64,000 bases of DNA from Ruania suaedae (GCF_021049265.1 NZ_CP088018.1:496001-560000); one strand, 5' to 3'. Numbered from the stretch's first letter, positions 40,217 to 50,048 are shown. The notes: a model not told the origin generated them from the sequence alone. Numbers and translations: made by a program.

Positions 40217-41218
40217 ATGACGGGACCACACACGCGATGGGGATTTCTCGGGCCGGGGCGGATCGCTGCGAAGGTGGCAGCGGACTTCGGGCACGTGCAC
40301 AACGGACGGCTGGTCGCCGTCGGCTCCCGCTCGAGCGCACGCGCCGAGGAGTTCGCCCGCACGCACGCCGAGCGGGCCGGGCACGAGGTGCGTGCGCACA
40401 CCGGCTACGACGCCCTCCTGGCCGACCCCGAGGTCGATGCCGTCTACCTCGCCACCCCGCACACCCATCACGCCGGGCAGGCGGTCGCTGCCATCGAGGC
40501 AGGTAAGGCGGTGCTGGTGGAGAAGTCCTTCGCCGCCACGCTCGCGGGTGCCGAGCGTGTCCTCGATGCCGCCCGCCGGCACCACGTGTTCGCGATGGAA
40601 GCCATGTGGACCCGTTTCCAGCCCGCGGTACAGCGCGCGAAGGGACTCATCGATGACGGCACCATCGGTCAGGTGCGGGCCGTCCAGGCCGATCTCGGCG
40701 TGCGCCGCGAGTTCGAGCCGGAGGACCGGATGTTCTCCCTCGAGCTCGGCGGCGGCACGCTGCTGGACCTGGGTGTCTACGTGGTCTCCTTCGCCCAGCA
40801 CGTGCTCGGCACGCCGGACCGGGTGCTCGCCTCCGGATCGTTGCTCGAGACCGGCGTCGACGGTGAGGTCGGCATGCTGCTGGCCTACGACGACGGCCGC
40901 AGCGCCACGCTGCAGACGTCGTTCCACCTGCCACTGCCGGGCGCGGCGCGCATCTACGGCACCGAGGGGTGGATCGACATCCTGCCGCGCTTCCACCACC
41001 CGGACAGGCTGATCGTGCACCGCCCGGGTGAGTCACCCGCGCCGGAGCAGCTCTCACCGGCGGGTGCCGGCTACGCCGAGCAGTTCGTCGAGGTCGGCCG
41101 GTGCCTGGCCGAGGGCCGCATCGAGAGTGGGGTGGTCCCGTGGGCGGACACCCTGGCGGTCCAGTCCGTGCTCGAGCAGGCGGCGCAGCAGGTGGGCGTC
41201 ACGTTCACGGAGCGGTGA
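40217..41218 (+). CDS. Gfo/Idh/MocA-family oxidoreductase
   Basis: A 333-residue NAD(P)-dependent dehydrogenase. Rossmann glycine motif GFLGPGRIAAKV at residues 9-20, then VDAVYLATPHTHH and the EKxF signature LVEKSFAA (about 97-104). The C-terminal domain from about 130 builds the substrate site. TACGGT lies 6 bases before the ATG, pointing to a leaderless message. The substrate (a sugar or polyol) cannot be told. Confidence 0.9.
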   Translation: MTGPHTRWGFLGPGRIAAKVAADFGHVHNGRLVAVGSRSSARAEEFARTHAERAGHEVRAHTGYDALLADPEVDAVYLATPHTHHAGQAVAAIEAGKAVLVEKSFAATLAGAERVLDAARRHHVFAMEAMWTRFQPAVQRAKGLIDDGTIGQVRAVQADLGVRREFEPEDRMFSLELGGGTLLDLGVYVVSFAQHVLGTPDRVLASGSLLETGVDGEVGMLLAYDDGRSATLQTSFHLPLPGAARIYGTEGWIDILPRFHHPDRLIVHRPGESPAPEQLSPAGAGYAEQFVEVGRCLAEGRIESGVVPWADTLAVQSVLEQAAQQVGVTFTER

Positions 41219-41228
41219 GGGCGCCCTC

Positions 41229-42449
41229 TCAGAGCAGGTCGGTGAGGATCGGGGCGAGCTGGTCGTCCTCGATCAGAAATCCGTCATGCCCGAACGGTGA
41301 GTCCAGCTCGCGGTAGATTCCACGCGGGGTCGCGCTCGCGATGCGGGCCGACTGCGAAGGCAGGAACAGCCGGTCCGAGCGCACGGCGAGTGCGAGCGTG
41401 GGCACGTCGATGGTGGCCAGCGCGGCCTCCACGCCGCCACGGTCGCGGCCGATGTCGTGGGTGAGCATGGACTCGGTGAGCACCACGTAGCTGTTGGCGT
41501 CGAATCGCCGCGCGAGCTTGTCGGCGTGGTGGTCGAGATAGGACTGGACCGCGAACCGCCCGCCGCCACCGAGCGGGTTCTCCCCGCCCTGGGGCAAGCG
41601 GCCGAAGCGTTCGTCCAGCTCCTCGCTGCTGCGATAGGTGGTGTGGGCGATCTGGCGGGCCAGCCCCAGTCCCACGTGCGGGCCGTCGCCGTCGGAGGCC
41701 TCGTAGTAGTCGCCCCCGCGCCAGCGGGGGTCGGCCCGGATCGCGCCGAGTTGGGCGTGCGCCCAGGCGATCTGGTCCGCGGAGGTCTGGGCACAGGTCG
41801 CGATCGCGGCGAGCGCACCGACCCGCTCCGGGGCCATCAGCGCCCACTCCAGCACCCGGTGGCCTCCCATCGAGGCACCGATGACCAGGGCCCACCGGCC
41901 GATCCCGAGCCGGTCGGCCAGCTCGATCTCCGCGGCCACCTGATCGCGGACCGTGACATAGGGGAACCGGCTTCCCCAGGGGGTGCCGTTCGGGGCGTCC
42001 GAGGACGGACCGGTGCTTCCCTGGCAGCCGCCGAGCACGTTCGGGGCGACCACGAAGTAGCGGTCGGTGTCGATCGCCTTGCCGGGGCCGACGGTCGCCG
42101 ACCACCAGCCGGGTGAGCGGTGCCCGGGTCCGGCCTCACCGGTGACGTGGGCGTCACCGGTGAGCGCGTGCAGCACGAGGATCGCGTTGTCGCCCGTGGC
42201 GTTCAGCTCGCCCCAGGTCTCGTAAGCGAGCCGCACGTGCGGCAGGCGCCCACCGGCCTCCAGATGCAACGGACCCAGATCGGCGAACTGACGCCCCCCG
42301 GCCGGATCACCCTCGCGCCACGCCCCGGACGCCGGTACCGGGGTGTCCGGGGTCCGCCGTCGGGCGGGGGCGCGCCGTGCCGGGGCGCCGGGAGTGGGGC
42401 CTCCGGTGCCGCTCGACTCGCCCTTCTCGGGGGTGATCACAGGGTCCAC
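41229..42449 (-). CDS. metX: Homoserine O-acetyltransferase
   Basis: A 406-residue alpha/beta hydrolase that acetylates homoserine with acetyl-CoA, the activating step of methionine synthesis. LVLHALTGDAH, GPGKAIDTDRYFVV, NVLGGCQGSTGPSS and the nucleophile Ser193 in VIGASMGGH are all present; the acid and base are in AVRSDRLF and GHDGFLIE. The first 45 residues are a Pro/Arg-rich extension. It lies 17 bases downstream of metY in the same operon. Confidence 0.95.
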   Translation of the reverse strand: MDPVITPEKGESSGTGGPTPGAPARRAPARRRTPDTPVPASGAWREGDPAGGRQFADLGPLHLEAGGRLPHVRLAYETWGELNATGDNAILVLHALTGDAHVTGEAGPGHRSPGWWSATVGPGKAIDTDRYFVVAPNVLGGCQGSTGPSSDAPNGTPWGSRFPYVTVRDQVAAEIELADRLGIGRWALVIGASMGGHRVLEWALMAPERVGALAAIATCAQTSADQIAWAHAQLGAIRADPRWRGGDYYEASDGDGPHVGLGLARQIAHTTYRSSEELDERFGRLPQGGENPLGGGGRFAVQSYLDHHADKLARRFDANSYVVLTESMLTHDIGRDRGGVEAALATIDVPTLALAVRSDRLFLPSQSARIASATPRGIYRELDSPFGHDGFLIEDDQLAPILTDLL

Positions 42450-42466
42450 GGTAATTGACCGGCGGC

Positions 42467-43810
42467 TCAGGCGCTCGCAGTTGCCGCTGCGCCGGAGCGG
42501 ACCGCCGCTGCGGCCTCGAAGCCGTGCTCGAGGTCGGCCAGGATGTCGCCGAGGTGCTCCAGGCCCACGGCCAGGCGCACCAGCCCGGGGGTGACGGCGC
42601 TCGCGGCCTGCTCCTGCGGGGTGAGCTGGCTGTGCGTGGTCGAGGCCGGGTGGATCACGAGCGAGCGTACGTCGCCGATGTTGGCCACGAGCGAGTGCAG
42701 CTCGAGGGCGTCCACGAATGCCTTCCCGGCGGCGATCCCACCCTCGATCTCGAAGGCGAGCACGGCCCCGGGGCCCTTCGGCGCGTACTTCTGCGCGAGT
42801 GCGTGGTACGGGCTGGAGGGCAGGCCGGCGTAGTTGACCGAGAGCACGTCGCTGCGCGCCTCGAGGAACTCGGCGACCTTCTGGGCGCTCTCCACGTGGC
42901 GGTCCATGCGCAGGGAGAGGGTCTCGATGCCCTGGAGCAGCAGGAACGCGTTGAACGGGGAGATCGCGGGGCCGAGGTCGCGCAGCAACTGCACGCGGGC
43001 CTTGAGGATGAACGACATGTTGACCCCGAACGCGCCGCCCTCGCCGAGGTCGCGGGCGTAGACGAGGCCGTGGTAGCTCGGATCGGGGGTGTTGTAGTTC
43101 GGGTACCGGTCCGGGTCATCGGCGTAGTTGAACGACCCGGCGTCCACGATGACGCCACCGATCGAGGTGCCGTGCCCACCCAGGTACTTGGTCGCCGAGT
43201 GCACGACGATGTCGGCTCCGTGCTCGATCGGGCGCACCAGGTAGGGGGTCGCCACGGTGTTGTCGACGATGAGCGGGACGCCCACCTCGTGCGCGACGGC
43301 GGCCACGGCGGCGATGTCGAGGACGTCACCCTTGGGGTTGGGGATCGTCTCACCGAAGAAGACCTTGGTGTTCTCCTGCGCGGCGGCGCGCCAGGCGGCC
43401 GCGTCGTCCGGGTCGTCCACGAAGCTGACCGAGATGCCCAGCTTGGGCAGCGTGTAGTGCAGCAGGTTGTAGGTACCGCCGTAGAGGGAGGAGCTGGCCA
43501 CCACGTGGTCCCCGGCCTCGGCCACGTTGAGGATGGCCAGCGTCTCGGCCGCCTGGCCCGAGGCCACGAGGAGGGCTCCGACGCCGCCCTCGAGGGAGGC
43601 GATGCGGTCCTCGACCACGCCGGTGGTGGGGTTGTTCAGGCGGGTGTAGATCGGGCCGAGCTCGGCCAGGGCGAAGCGGTTGGCGGCCTGGTCGGTGTTC
43701 TCGAACACGAACGAGGTGGACTGGTAGATCGGGACGGCGCGCGCGCCGTGGTCGGAGTCCGCCGTCTGGCCGGCGTGGATCTGACGGGTCTCGAAGTGCC
43801 AATCGGTCAT
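42467..43810 (-). CDS. metY: O-acetylhomoserine sulfhydrylase
   Basis: A 447-residue PLP enzyme making homocysteine from O-acetylhomoserine and sulfide. The PLP lysine is Lys208 in HSATKYLGGHG; other markers are YTRLNNPTT, ASGQAAE, and SLVANIGDVRSLVIHPASTTH. ATG at 43810 with AAGGAG 7 bases upstream gives the family's usual N-terminus; a longer in-frame reading to 43912 is not conserved-looking. First gene of metY-metX. Confidence 0.96.
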   Translation of the reverse strand: MTDWHFETRQIHAGQTADSDHGARAVPIYQSTSFVFENTDQAANRFALAELGPIYTRLNNPTTGVVEDRIASLEGGVGALLVASGQAAETLAILNVAEAGDHVVASSSLYGGTYNLLHYTLPKLGISVSFVDDPDDAAAWRAAAQENTKVFFGETIPNPKGDVLDIAAVAAVAHEVGVPLIVDNTVATPYLVRPIEHGADIVVHSATKYLGGHGTSIGGVIVDAGSFNYADDPDRYPNYNTPDPSYHGLVYARDLGEGGAFGVNMSFILKARVQLLRDLGPAISPFNAFLLLQGIETLSLRMDRHVESAQKVAEFLEARSDVLSVNYAGLPSSPYHALAQKYAPKGPGAVLAFEIEGGIAAGKAFVDALELHSLVANIGDVRSLVIHPASTTHSQLTPQEQAASAVTPGLVRLAVGLEHLGDILADLEHGFEAAAAVRSGAAATASA

Positions 43811-44174
43811 CTCGGGTCTCCTTGGTGTGGCCGGCTTGGTGTGGCCGGCGAGTCGGCTCGACGGGCCGACCTGCGCAGCCGCCCAGGCGGCACGGCACAG
43901 CCGGCGGTTCACGCGTCACAGTACGGTCCGGTCGCGGCGATCTCACCTGGCTGACGCTGGCGTCTCACATCCCGGTCGGACGGATGTCGTGTGCGCGGGG
44001 CTGCTGTGACTACTGTGACTGCTGCGTCTGGTGTTCACAATTCCCGCGTCATCCATTACCTTGGGGAGCGGCCCACTTCGCAAGGTCAACCCGACACGCC
44101 GTCTCTGCGGCAGTTCTCGGCGTGTCATGCGTTGTTCCTGCGGGGCCGGACGACCCACATATCGAGGAGAACCG
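43811..44174. other. Divergent regulatory gap between metY and the NlpC/P60 gene
   Basis: 364 bases without a gene. For the rightward gene, TTCACA (44034-44039) with TACCTT 17 bases further is a possible promoter, and a hairpin GACACGCCG/CGGCGTGTC sits at 44092-44126 in its leader. For metY, a 14-base tandem repeat abuts the ribosome site. The metY leader keeps an open frame with no stop between 43912 and the ATG. I do not see a complete SAM or c-di-AMP riboswitch. Confidence 0.5.
43821..43848. repeat. 14-base tandem duplication beside the metY ribosome site
   Basis: Two perfect copies of CTTGGTGTGGCCGG (plus-strand reading). The first overlaps the AAGGAG site of metY on the minus strand, so the duplication alters the spacing of the leader rather than the coding sequence. 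Confidence 0.85.
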
Positions 44175-45650
44175 GTGCGAGCACACACGGCACGGCGGCG
44201 GCTGGCCGCCACGATGGGCGCCGCTGCGCTGTCCCTCGGTCTGCTCGGCGCCCCTGCGTCCGCCGACGTACCGAGCGTGGAGGACATCGAGGACGCCCAG
44301 GGTGAGGTCGACGAGACGGCCGGCCGGGTCGCCTCCCTCGAGGTCCAGCTGGCTCAGAACGCCGCGGCCCGCGACGAGGCCCAGATCGACGCCTCGGTCG
44401 CGGCCGAGAACTACAACCAGGCGGCCGTCGAGCGTGACGAGGCGCTCGCCGATGCCGAGGCAGCCACGGAGGCCGCCGAGCAGGCCGACGAGGACGTCGC
44501 CGAGGCCAGCCGGGACGTCGCCCGGATCGCGAACGCCGCGTACCGCAACGGCGGACAGATGCAGCAGATCGGGATGTTCCTCTCGGCGGACGGGCTGCAG
44601 GACGCCGTCGAGAGCGCGACGACCTTCCGCATGCTCGGTGGCGACGCTGACGACGCCTACCAGCGTCTCGACGCTGCCGAGCGGGTGGCGGACGTCATGC
44701 GCACGCGGGCCGATGACGCCCTCGCCGAGGCCGACGCCGCAGCCGCCGATCTGCAGGAGGCCTCGCGCGAGGCCGACGCGTCGGCGCGAGCGGCCCAGAG
44801 CGCGGTGGCTGACGATCAGGCCGAGCGCGACGCGCTGCTGACCGAGCTCGCGGCACTGCGCAACACCACCGTCGAGCTGGAGGCCGAGCGTCAGGACGGA
44901 CTCGAGGCCGAGCGGCGAGCCCGGGAGAACGCCGCCGCGGCGGCCGCCGTCGGTGTCACCGCGACTGCTCCGGCGCCGGAGCGCGACGATCAGGCCCCCG
45001 CCCGGTCCGGGGAGCGCCCGAGCGGTTCGAGCGAGGAGGAGTCGGCCACATCCGACCCCGAGCCCTCGCAGCCCGAACCCAGCCGGCCCGAACCCAGCCG
45101 GCCCGCGCCCAGCCCCAGCCCCGAGCCGGAGCCCACCCGCCCCGCGCCCAGCCCCGAGCCGCAGCCGGAGCCCACCCGACCGGCGCCCAGCCCGGAGCCG
45201 GAGCCCACCCGGCCCGCCCCGAGCCCCGAACCGGAGCCCGAGCCGGAGCCGGAGCCGGCACCGGCACCGGCACCCCCGCCGTCCTCGGGCGTCGGGTCGT
45301 CGGCGGTCAGCTGGGCCAGGACCCAGGTCGGGGACCGGTACGTGCTCGGCGCGAACGGCCCGAACTCCTGGGACTGCTCGTCGCTGACCCAGGCGGCCTA
45401 CCGATCGGTCGGCGTCTCCCTGCCGCGCACCTCGCGGGACCAGTACCGGGCCACCGCGAACGTGCCGCTCAGCCAGATCCGGCCGGGCGACCTCATCTTC
45501 TACTCCAGCAACGGCACCGCGAGCGGGGTCTACCACGTGGCCATGTACGCCGGGAACGGCATGCGCGTGCACGCGGGCAATCCCTCCACCGGCGTGGAGT
45601 ACACCTCGATGTGGTACGGCAACGTGATGCCGATGGCCGGTCGGCCCTGA
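44175..45650 (+). CDS. Secreted NlpC/P60 peptidoglycan hydrolase with coiled coil
   Basis: A 491-residue exported protein. Signal peptide about residues 1-33 (ends PASADV). A long coiled coil covers about 38-260, a Pro/Glu/Ser-rich linker of imperfect repeats (PAPSPEPEPTR) about 290-375, and the NlpC/P60 catalytic domain the C-terminal 115 residues with Cys401 in WDCSSLTQ, His in YHVAMYAG and a third residue in RVHAGNPS. It resembles RipA-type endopeptidases that split peptide stems during division. GTG at 44175 has GAGGAG upstream. Confidence 0.92.
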   Translation: MRAHTARRRLAATMGAAALSLGLLGAPASADVPSVEDIEDAQGEVDETAGRVASLEVQLAQNAAARDEAQIDASVAAENYNQAAVERDEALADAEAATEAAEQADEDVAEASRDVARIANAAYRNGGQMQQIGMFLSADGLQDAVESATTFRMLGGDADDAYQRLDAAERVADVMRTRADDALAEADAAAADLQEASREADASARAAQSAVADDQAERDALLTELAALRNTTVELEAERQDGLEAERRARENAAAAAAVGVTATAPAPERDDQAPARSGERPSGSSEEESATSDPEPSQPEPSRPEPSRPAPSPSPEPEPTRPAPSPEPQPEPTRPAPSPEPEPTRPAPSPEPEPEPEPEPAPAPAPPPSSGVGSSAVSWARTQVGDRYVLGANGPNSWDCSSLTQAAYRSVGVSLPRTSRDQYRATANVPLSQIRPGDLIFYSSNGTASGVYHVAMYAGNGMRVHAGNPSTGVEYTSMWYGNVMPMAGRP

Positions 45651-45668
45651 CCGATGCAGCGGGTCCGC

Positions 45669-45968
45669 TCAGGAGCTGAGCGAGGCGAGCTGTGCGGGAG
45701 TGAGCACGACCGCCTGAACTGACCGTGCGCCGTCGAGCAGGGCGCGGAGCAGGCGGTGGTAGCCGTCCAGGATGACCACGCCCTCGCGCCGCTGCACGGC
45801 ATGGATGGGGTAGGCCACGTCGGCGGCGTGGACGCGCGCCAGATGGTCCGGGTACCGGTCAGGGGCGTCCAGCACCTCGCGCGGCGACACCTGGAAGCGC
45901 ACGCCGTTGCGTTGCCAGAGAGGCAGGTCCAGCAGTCGGTCGACGGTATCCACCGGGAGGTCGACCAC
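45669..45968 (-). CDS. ParB/Srx-like domain protein, start unclear
   Basis: A 99-residue ParB-nuclease-like fold: VVILDGYHRLLRALLDGA is the GxHR-type core. The first standard start is the GTG at 45968. However, the frame stays open for another 40 codons upstream and reads like protein (AEIRAAFGDESWQLEDLW), with no ATG, GTG or TTG before it enters the pyrophosphatase gene. Either an unusual start is used or the 5' end has decayed. Function unknown. Confidence 0.6.
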   Translation of the reverse strand: MVDLPVDTVDRLLDLPLWQRNGVRFQVSPREVLDAPDRYPDHLARVHAADVAYPIHAVQRREGVVILDGYHRLLRALLDGARSVQAVVLTPAQLASLSS

Positions 45969-46102
45969 CGGCCCGGTGACCTTCCACAGATCCTCCAGCT
46001 GCCACGACTCGTCGCCGAATGCGGCACGGATCTCGGCGGGGGTCTGCCCCAGCAGCTGCTCGCGGCTGACGTCCGGTGCTACTCGGTCAGCAGGCCGCGC
46101 GC

Positions 46103-46618
46103 TCAGTGCCCGATGTGCGGCTGCGGGTGGGTGTACCCGGTCTCCTCGGCGCGGCGGAACGAGGCCCGGATCTCCTCCTCGGCGGCCTCGCGGCCCACCC
46201 AGTGCGCGCCCTCGACGGACTTACCGGGCTCGAGGTCCTTGTAGACCTCGAAGAAGTGCTGGATCTCCAGCCGGTGGAACTCGGAGACGTCGTCGATGTC
46301 GCTGCGCCAGCTCGCACGCTGGTCCCCGACCGGCACGCACAGCACCTTGTCGTCGCCCCCGGCCTCGTCGCGCATCCGGAACATCCCCAGCGCACGGCAT
46401 CGGATCAGACAGCCCGGGAAGGTCGGCTCCTCGAGCAGCACCAGCGCGTCCAGCGGATCGTCGTCCTCGCCGAGTGTGCCGTCGATGTAGCCGTAGTCGT
46501 CCGGGTAGCGGGTCGAGGTGAACAGCATCCGGTCGAGCCGGATACGTCCGGTCTCGTGGTCCACCTCGTACTTGTTGCGCTGCCCCTTGGGGATCTCGAT
46601 GGTGACGTCGAATTCCAC
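46103..46618 (-). CDS. ppa: Inorganic pyrophosphatase, family I
   Basis: A 171-residue soluble enzyme that hydrolyses pyrophosphate. [14 protein letters not shown], then the metal-binding [21 protein letters not shown] (conserved Asp cluster, about residues 40-62) and VYKDLEPGK are diagnostic. GTG at 46618 gives [12 protein letters not shown], the usual N-terminus. Divergent from dacB. Confidence 0.96.
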   Translation of the reverse strand: MEFDVTIEIPKGQRNKYEVDHETGRIRLDRMLFTSTRYPDDYGYIDGTLGEDDDPLDALVLLEEPTFPGCLIRCRALGMFRMRDEAGGDDKVLCVPVGDQRASWRSDIDDVSEFHRLEIQHFFEVYKDLEPGKSVEGAHWVGREAAEEEIRASFRRAEETGYTHPQPHIGH

Positions 46619-46748
46619 GGCCTGTCTCTTCCGCTCGCTGAGTGTGCTACCCCTAGTGTGGCCTACGGCGACGTCGTCCGTGGACACGACGCGGGCCGCG
46701 AGCCGCGCTCGCCACCAGGGAGTTCGTCGTCGCCGGAGGGGACCGACA

Positions 46749-48278
46749 GTGCCACAGCAGGGTTCGCAGGGAACTGCCCGCGCGGCGTCCGCGACCGGTC
46801 GCGGGCCGTCCGCCCCTCGAGCCCCCCGCTCGTCCCCGGCCGCCCGCGCCGCCGCTCGCCGCCGCATGTACCGGCGCCGCCGCATCACGGTCATGGCCGC
46901 CTTCCTGATCCTGCTGCTGGGCGGCTACACCGCGCTCGATGCTCACGACGTCGTCCCGGGGGTCCTGACCCGGACGCCGCCCTGGCCCGAGGCCGAACCC
47001 TTCCCGGACGTGACGGGCGCGATGCTGACGGCGGCGCCCGACGACGTCCCGGCTGTGTCAGCGCAGGCGCCGGTGCCGAGCACCGAGCAGCTCGCCGATC
47101 TCGCCTCGTCGCTCGTCGCCGGCGGCGCTGCCGGGTCGGCGCCGGGAATCCTGGTCACCGACGTGCTCACCGGAGAGGACCTCTACGGTGCGCGTAGTGG
47201 TGACGCTTACGTTCCGGCCTCCAGTGTCAAGGTGCTGACAGGCCTGGCGGTGCTGGCCAGTTACGGCGGTCAGCACCGGTTCGTGACCTCAGTGGTTGAC
47301 GGCGGGGGTTCCGAGGGCAGCGATGTCGTCACCCTGGTCGGTGGGGGAGACCTCGCCCTGGCCGCCGGGGAGGGAGACCCGGGCTCCGTGGTCGGGCACG
47401 CCGGACTGGGCGATCTGGCGGCGGAGGTGGCTGCCGAGCTCGCTGCCCAGGGCCGGACCGAGGTCCAGGTGGCTCTGGACGACACCCTCTTCACAGGACC
47501 GGAGCTGGCGCCGCGGTGGGGCCCGATCGACATCTCCGGCGGCTGGGCGATGCCGATGACCTCGATCGCCGTCGACATCGGCCGGCGGGACGGCACCGTG
47601 GTGCGCTCCTCCGACGCCGGGATGGACGCGGCGGAGGCGTTCGCCGACGCCCTCGCCGCCGAAGGCATCAACGTCAGCGGTCAGGTGGAGCGGTCTGCCG
47701 CCCCGGAGGGCGCGAGCGAGCTCGGCGCGGTGGAGTCGGCTCCGCTGCGCGACCTCGTCGACGTCACGCTCCGGGACTCCGAGAACGTGCTCTCGGAAGC
47801 GCTGGGCCGGATGACCGCGGTGGCGACCGGGCACGAGGCGAGTTTCGCCGGTGCCGGCGCGTCGGTGCTCGACGTGCTCGAGGAGCTGGGCCTGGACACC
47901 GAGAACAACTCGCTCGCGGACACCTCGGGGGTGAGCTCGCAGAGCAAGCTCACTCCGCGGCTGCTCACCGATGCGGTCCGGCTGGCCGCTGACGGCTCGC
48001 ACCCGGAACTGGTCCCCATGGTCACAGCGGTGCCGGTGGCCGGCCTCGAGGGCACGTTGGCGGACCGCCTCACCAACACCGCGGCGACCGGCTGGGTGCG
48101 CGCCAAGACCGGGACGCTGCCGCAGGCGGTGGCGCTCTCCGGGATGGTCACCACCGCGGACGGGCGACTGCTCGCCTTCACGGTGCTCGCGAACGACTTC
48201 GAGCTGGGGTCGGCGTATCTGGCCCGTGTCGCTGTGGACGAGTGGGTCTCCGCTCTCGCCGCATGCGGGTGCAGCTGA
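46749..48278 (+). CDS. dacB: D-alanyl-D-alanine carboxypeptidase (PBP4 type)
   Basis: A 509-residue exported protein. The basic cytoplasmic start (1-45) precedes one transmembrane anchor (about 47-62). The penicillin-binding motifs are SSVK at 158-161, SEN in [10 protein letters not shown] and KTG in [10 protein letters not shown]. It trims or cross-links peptidoglycan peptides outside the membrane. GTG at 46749 has GGAGGGG upstream. A tilS-hpt-ftsH run with dacB nearby is a common actinobacterial order. Confidence 0.93.
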   Translation: MPQQGSQGTARAASATGRGPSAPRAPRSSPAARAAARRRMYRRRRITVMAAFLILLLGGYTALDAHDVVPGVLTRTPPWPEAEPFPDVTGAMLTAAPDDVPAVSAQAPVPSTEQLADLASSLVAGGAAGSAPGILVTDVLTGEDLYGARSGDAYVPASSVKVLTGLAVLASYGGQHRFVTSVVDGGGSEGSDVVTLVGGGDLALAAGEGDPGSVVGHAGLGDLAAEVAAELAAQGRTEVQVALDDTLFTGPELAPRWGPIDISGGWAMPMTSIAVDIGRRDGTVVRSSDAGMDAAEAFADALAAEGINVSGQVERSAAPEGASELGAVESAPLRDLVDVTLRDSENVLSEALGRMTAVATGHEASFAGAGASVLDVLEELGLDTENNSLADTSGVSSQSKLTPRLLTDAVRLAADGSHPELVPMVTAVPVAGLEGTLADRLTNTAATGWVRAKTGTLPQAVALSGMVTTADGRLLAFTVLANDFELGSAYLARVAVDEWVSALAACGCS

Positions 48279-48350
48279 ACACGCAGCGTCGATATGGCCT
48301 CTGACCTGGGGTGATGGGTCAGTGTCGGTGGTCGGTGGGAGGGTTCTTTC

Positions 48351-49856
48351 ATGACATCGACAGCCACAGTTTCCTCGTTCTCGGCTCCGGCCGAGAAGGA
48401 ACTGTTGGCTGCGGTGCGGGCCAACGGGGTGGCGGCTCGGGCGGTGGAGGTCGAGCGCGCGGAGCTGGTGCTGGCGTGGGTGGGCGAGGCGGCGATCGAT
48501 CCGGAGGAGACGACCGGGACTGCGGTGTTCGACCCGGATGTTCATGTCGGGTTGCCGGGGACCGAGCAGCCGATGCGCCTGGCTGGGGAGGGTGCCCCGT
48601 GGGTGGCCGATCTCGGTTTCACCCGCCTGGCCACGGCACTGGGACAGTCCAACGAGGCCGCCATGAACTACGTCGGCGGGGTGGTCGAGCTGGCCTACCG
48701 CCTGCCGGTGCTGTGGTCCCGGGTCAGGGCCGGGCAGGTCAGTGTCCATCGGGCCAGGACGGTGGCGCGGTTGAGCAAGAAGCTCCCCGCCGCTGGGGCC
48801 GCCTGGGTCGATGCCCAGGTCGCCTGGGCGATCGGGTCGTGCTCGGTGGCTCAGATCGAACGCACCGTGGCTGCGGCGGTGGCGACCTTCGACCCCGACC
48901 AGGCCGAGCGGGACCGTGAGGCGGCGTTGGAGGGGCGGCGGGTGAACATCCACCTCGGCCGCGCCGGTGACGGTCAGGAGCCCGGGTCGATGAGCGTGAT
49001 CGGCATCGACGGCGGCCTCGACCTCGCCGACGCACTGGACCTGGAAGCAGCCCTCTCCGCCCGCGCAGCCGCGTTGAAGGCCCTCATGCCCGGTGCCAGT
49101 GAGGACGTGCGCCGCTCGGTCGCACTCGGCGACCTCGCCCGCGGCCAGACCATGGTCCGGGCCACCGGGGACGATGACAGCGCCAGTGACTCCGGCGATC
49201 CCAACGAAGCGACGGGGCGGACGGTGTTGCTGTATTTGCACCTGCCGGCCGCCGACCTCGATGAGCAGTCTTCTGGTGTGGGGCGGTGTGAGAACACCCG
49301 CTCCCCGATCACCGCCGAGCAGGTCCGCACCTGGTGCGCCACCGCCGGGCGGGTGCTGGTGCGGCCGGTGGTCGACCTCAACGCCGAGTACGCGGCGAGC
49401 ACGTATGAGGCGAGTCCCAGGCTGCGTGAGCAGGTGATCCTGCGCGATGGCACGTGCCGGTTCCCGTTCTGCCACCGCAGCGCTCGGGCCGGCGACCTGG
49501 ACCACATCGAACGGTACGAGCACGGCGGGCCCGCCACCTCGACCAACCTGGCAGCACTGTGCCGGCGCCACCATCGCGCGAAGACGCACGCGGGCTGGAC
49601 CTACCAGGTGATCACCCCCGGCACTTACCACTGGGCCAGTCCCGACGGCGGCGCCTATCTGGTCACCCCCGCCGGCACCTTCGACCTGCCCGGCTCACCG
49701 GGGACCGCAGCGACTTCGACCGCACGGGTGCGCCAACGAGCCTTGGACTCGATGCGCACCGCCGCCAAGGCGATGCCGTCCCGTCCTCCCCGCGGGCAGC
49801 CGCCAGCAGCGCGCGGTCCCGGCAGCACCGGTAGCACCGACCCGCCACCCTTCTGA
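48351..49856 (+). CDS. DUF222/13E12-family HNH endonuclease protein
   Basis: A 501-residue protein: DUF222 N-terminal part (KELLAAVRANGVAARAVEV to about 320) and an HNH nuclease at about 355-415 (LREQVILRDGTCRFPFCHR, GDLDHIERYEHGGPA, CRRHHRAKTH). The family is multi-copy in many actinobacteria and is often suspected to be mobile or selfish; a physiological role is unknown. A Pro-rich tail ends the protein. It interrupts the otherwise conserved dacB-to-zinc-protease order. Confidence 0.9.
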   Translation: MTSTATVSSFSAPAEKELLAAVRANGVAARAVEVERAELVLAWVGEAAIDPEETTGTAVFDPDVHVGLPGTEQPMRLAGEGAPWVADLGFTRLATALGQSNEAAMNYVGGVVELAYRLPVLWSRVRAGQVSVHRARTVARLSKKLPAAGAAWVDAQVAWAIGSCSVAQIERTVAAAVATFDPDQAERDREAALEGRRVNIHLGRAGDGQEPGSMSVIGIDGGLDLADALDLEAALSARAAALKALMPGASEDVRRSVALGDLARGQTMVRATGDDDSASDSGDPNEATGRTVLLYLHLPAADLDEQSSGVGRCENTRSPITAEQVRTWCATAGRVLVRPVVDLNAEYAASTYEASPRLREQVILRDGTCRFPFCHRSARAGDLDHIERYEHGGPATSTNLAALCRRHHRAKTHAGWTYQVITPGTYHWASPDGGAYLVTPAGTFDLPGSPGTAATSTARVRQRALDSMRTAAKAMPSRPPRGQPPAARGPGSTGSTDPPPF

Positions 49857-49940
49857 TCACCCCGCCCCGGACCCCGCCGACCACCACCGCCGACGGGGAC
49901 ACCGGCACGCCGGCGTCCTGGGCCTGGACCTAGACCCGGC

Positions 49941-49980
49941 GATCTCCGGGCATCTCCGGGCATCTCCGGGTATCTTCGGC
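49941..49980. repeat. Four-copy 10-base tandem repeat
   Basis: Units GATCTCCGGG, CATCTCCGGG (twice) and TATCTTCGGC in direct succession, in the 192-base gap between the HNH gene and the zinc protease gene. Otherwise that gap has a TAGGGT box 6 bases before the next ATG and no gene. Confidence 0.85.
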
Positions 49981-50048
49981 CGCCGGCAGCGGCGGGGCCC
50001 CACGCCCTCCCGCGGAGCGCCCCAGGACCCACACCGTAGGGTGGACGC

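Noticed and set aside
43940-43985. SAM-IV-like riboswitch upstream of metY
   Set aside because: GCCAGCGTCA on the minus strand matches one conserved piece, but the rest of the consensus core and pairing is missing.
44030-44174. c-di-AMP (ydaO) riboswitch before the NlpC/P60 gene
   Set aside because: The gene class is often under that switch, but the conserved GGGTGAAT-type segments are not present; only a simple 9-pair hairpin is visible.
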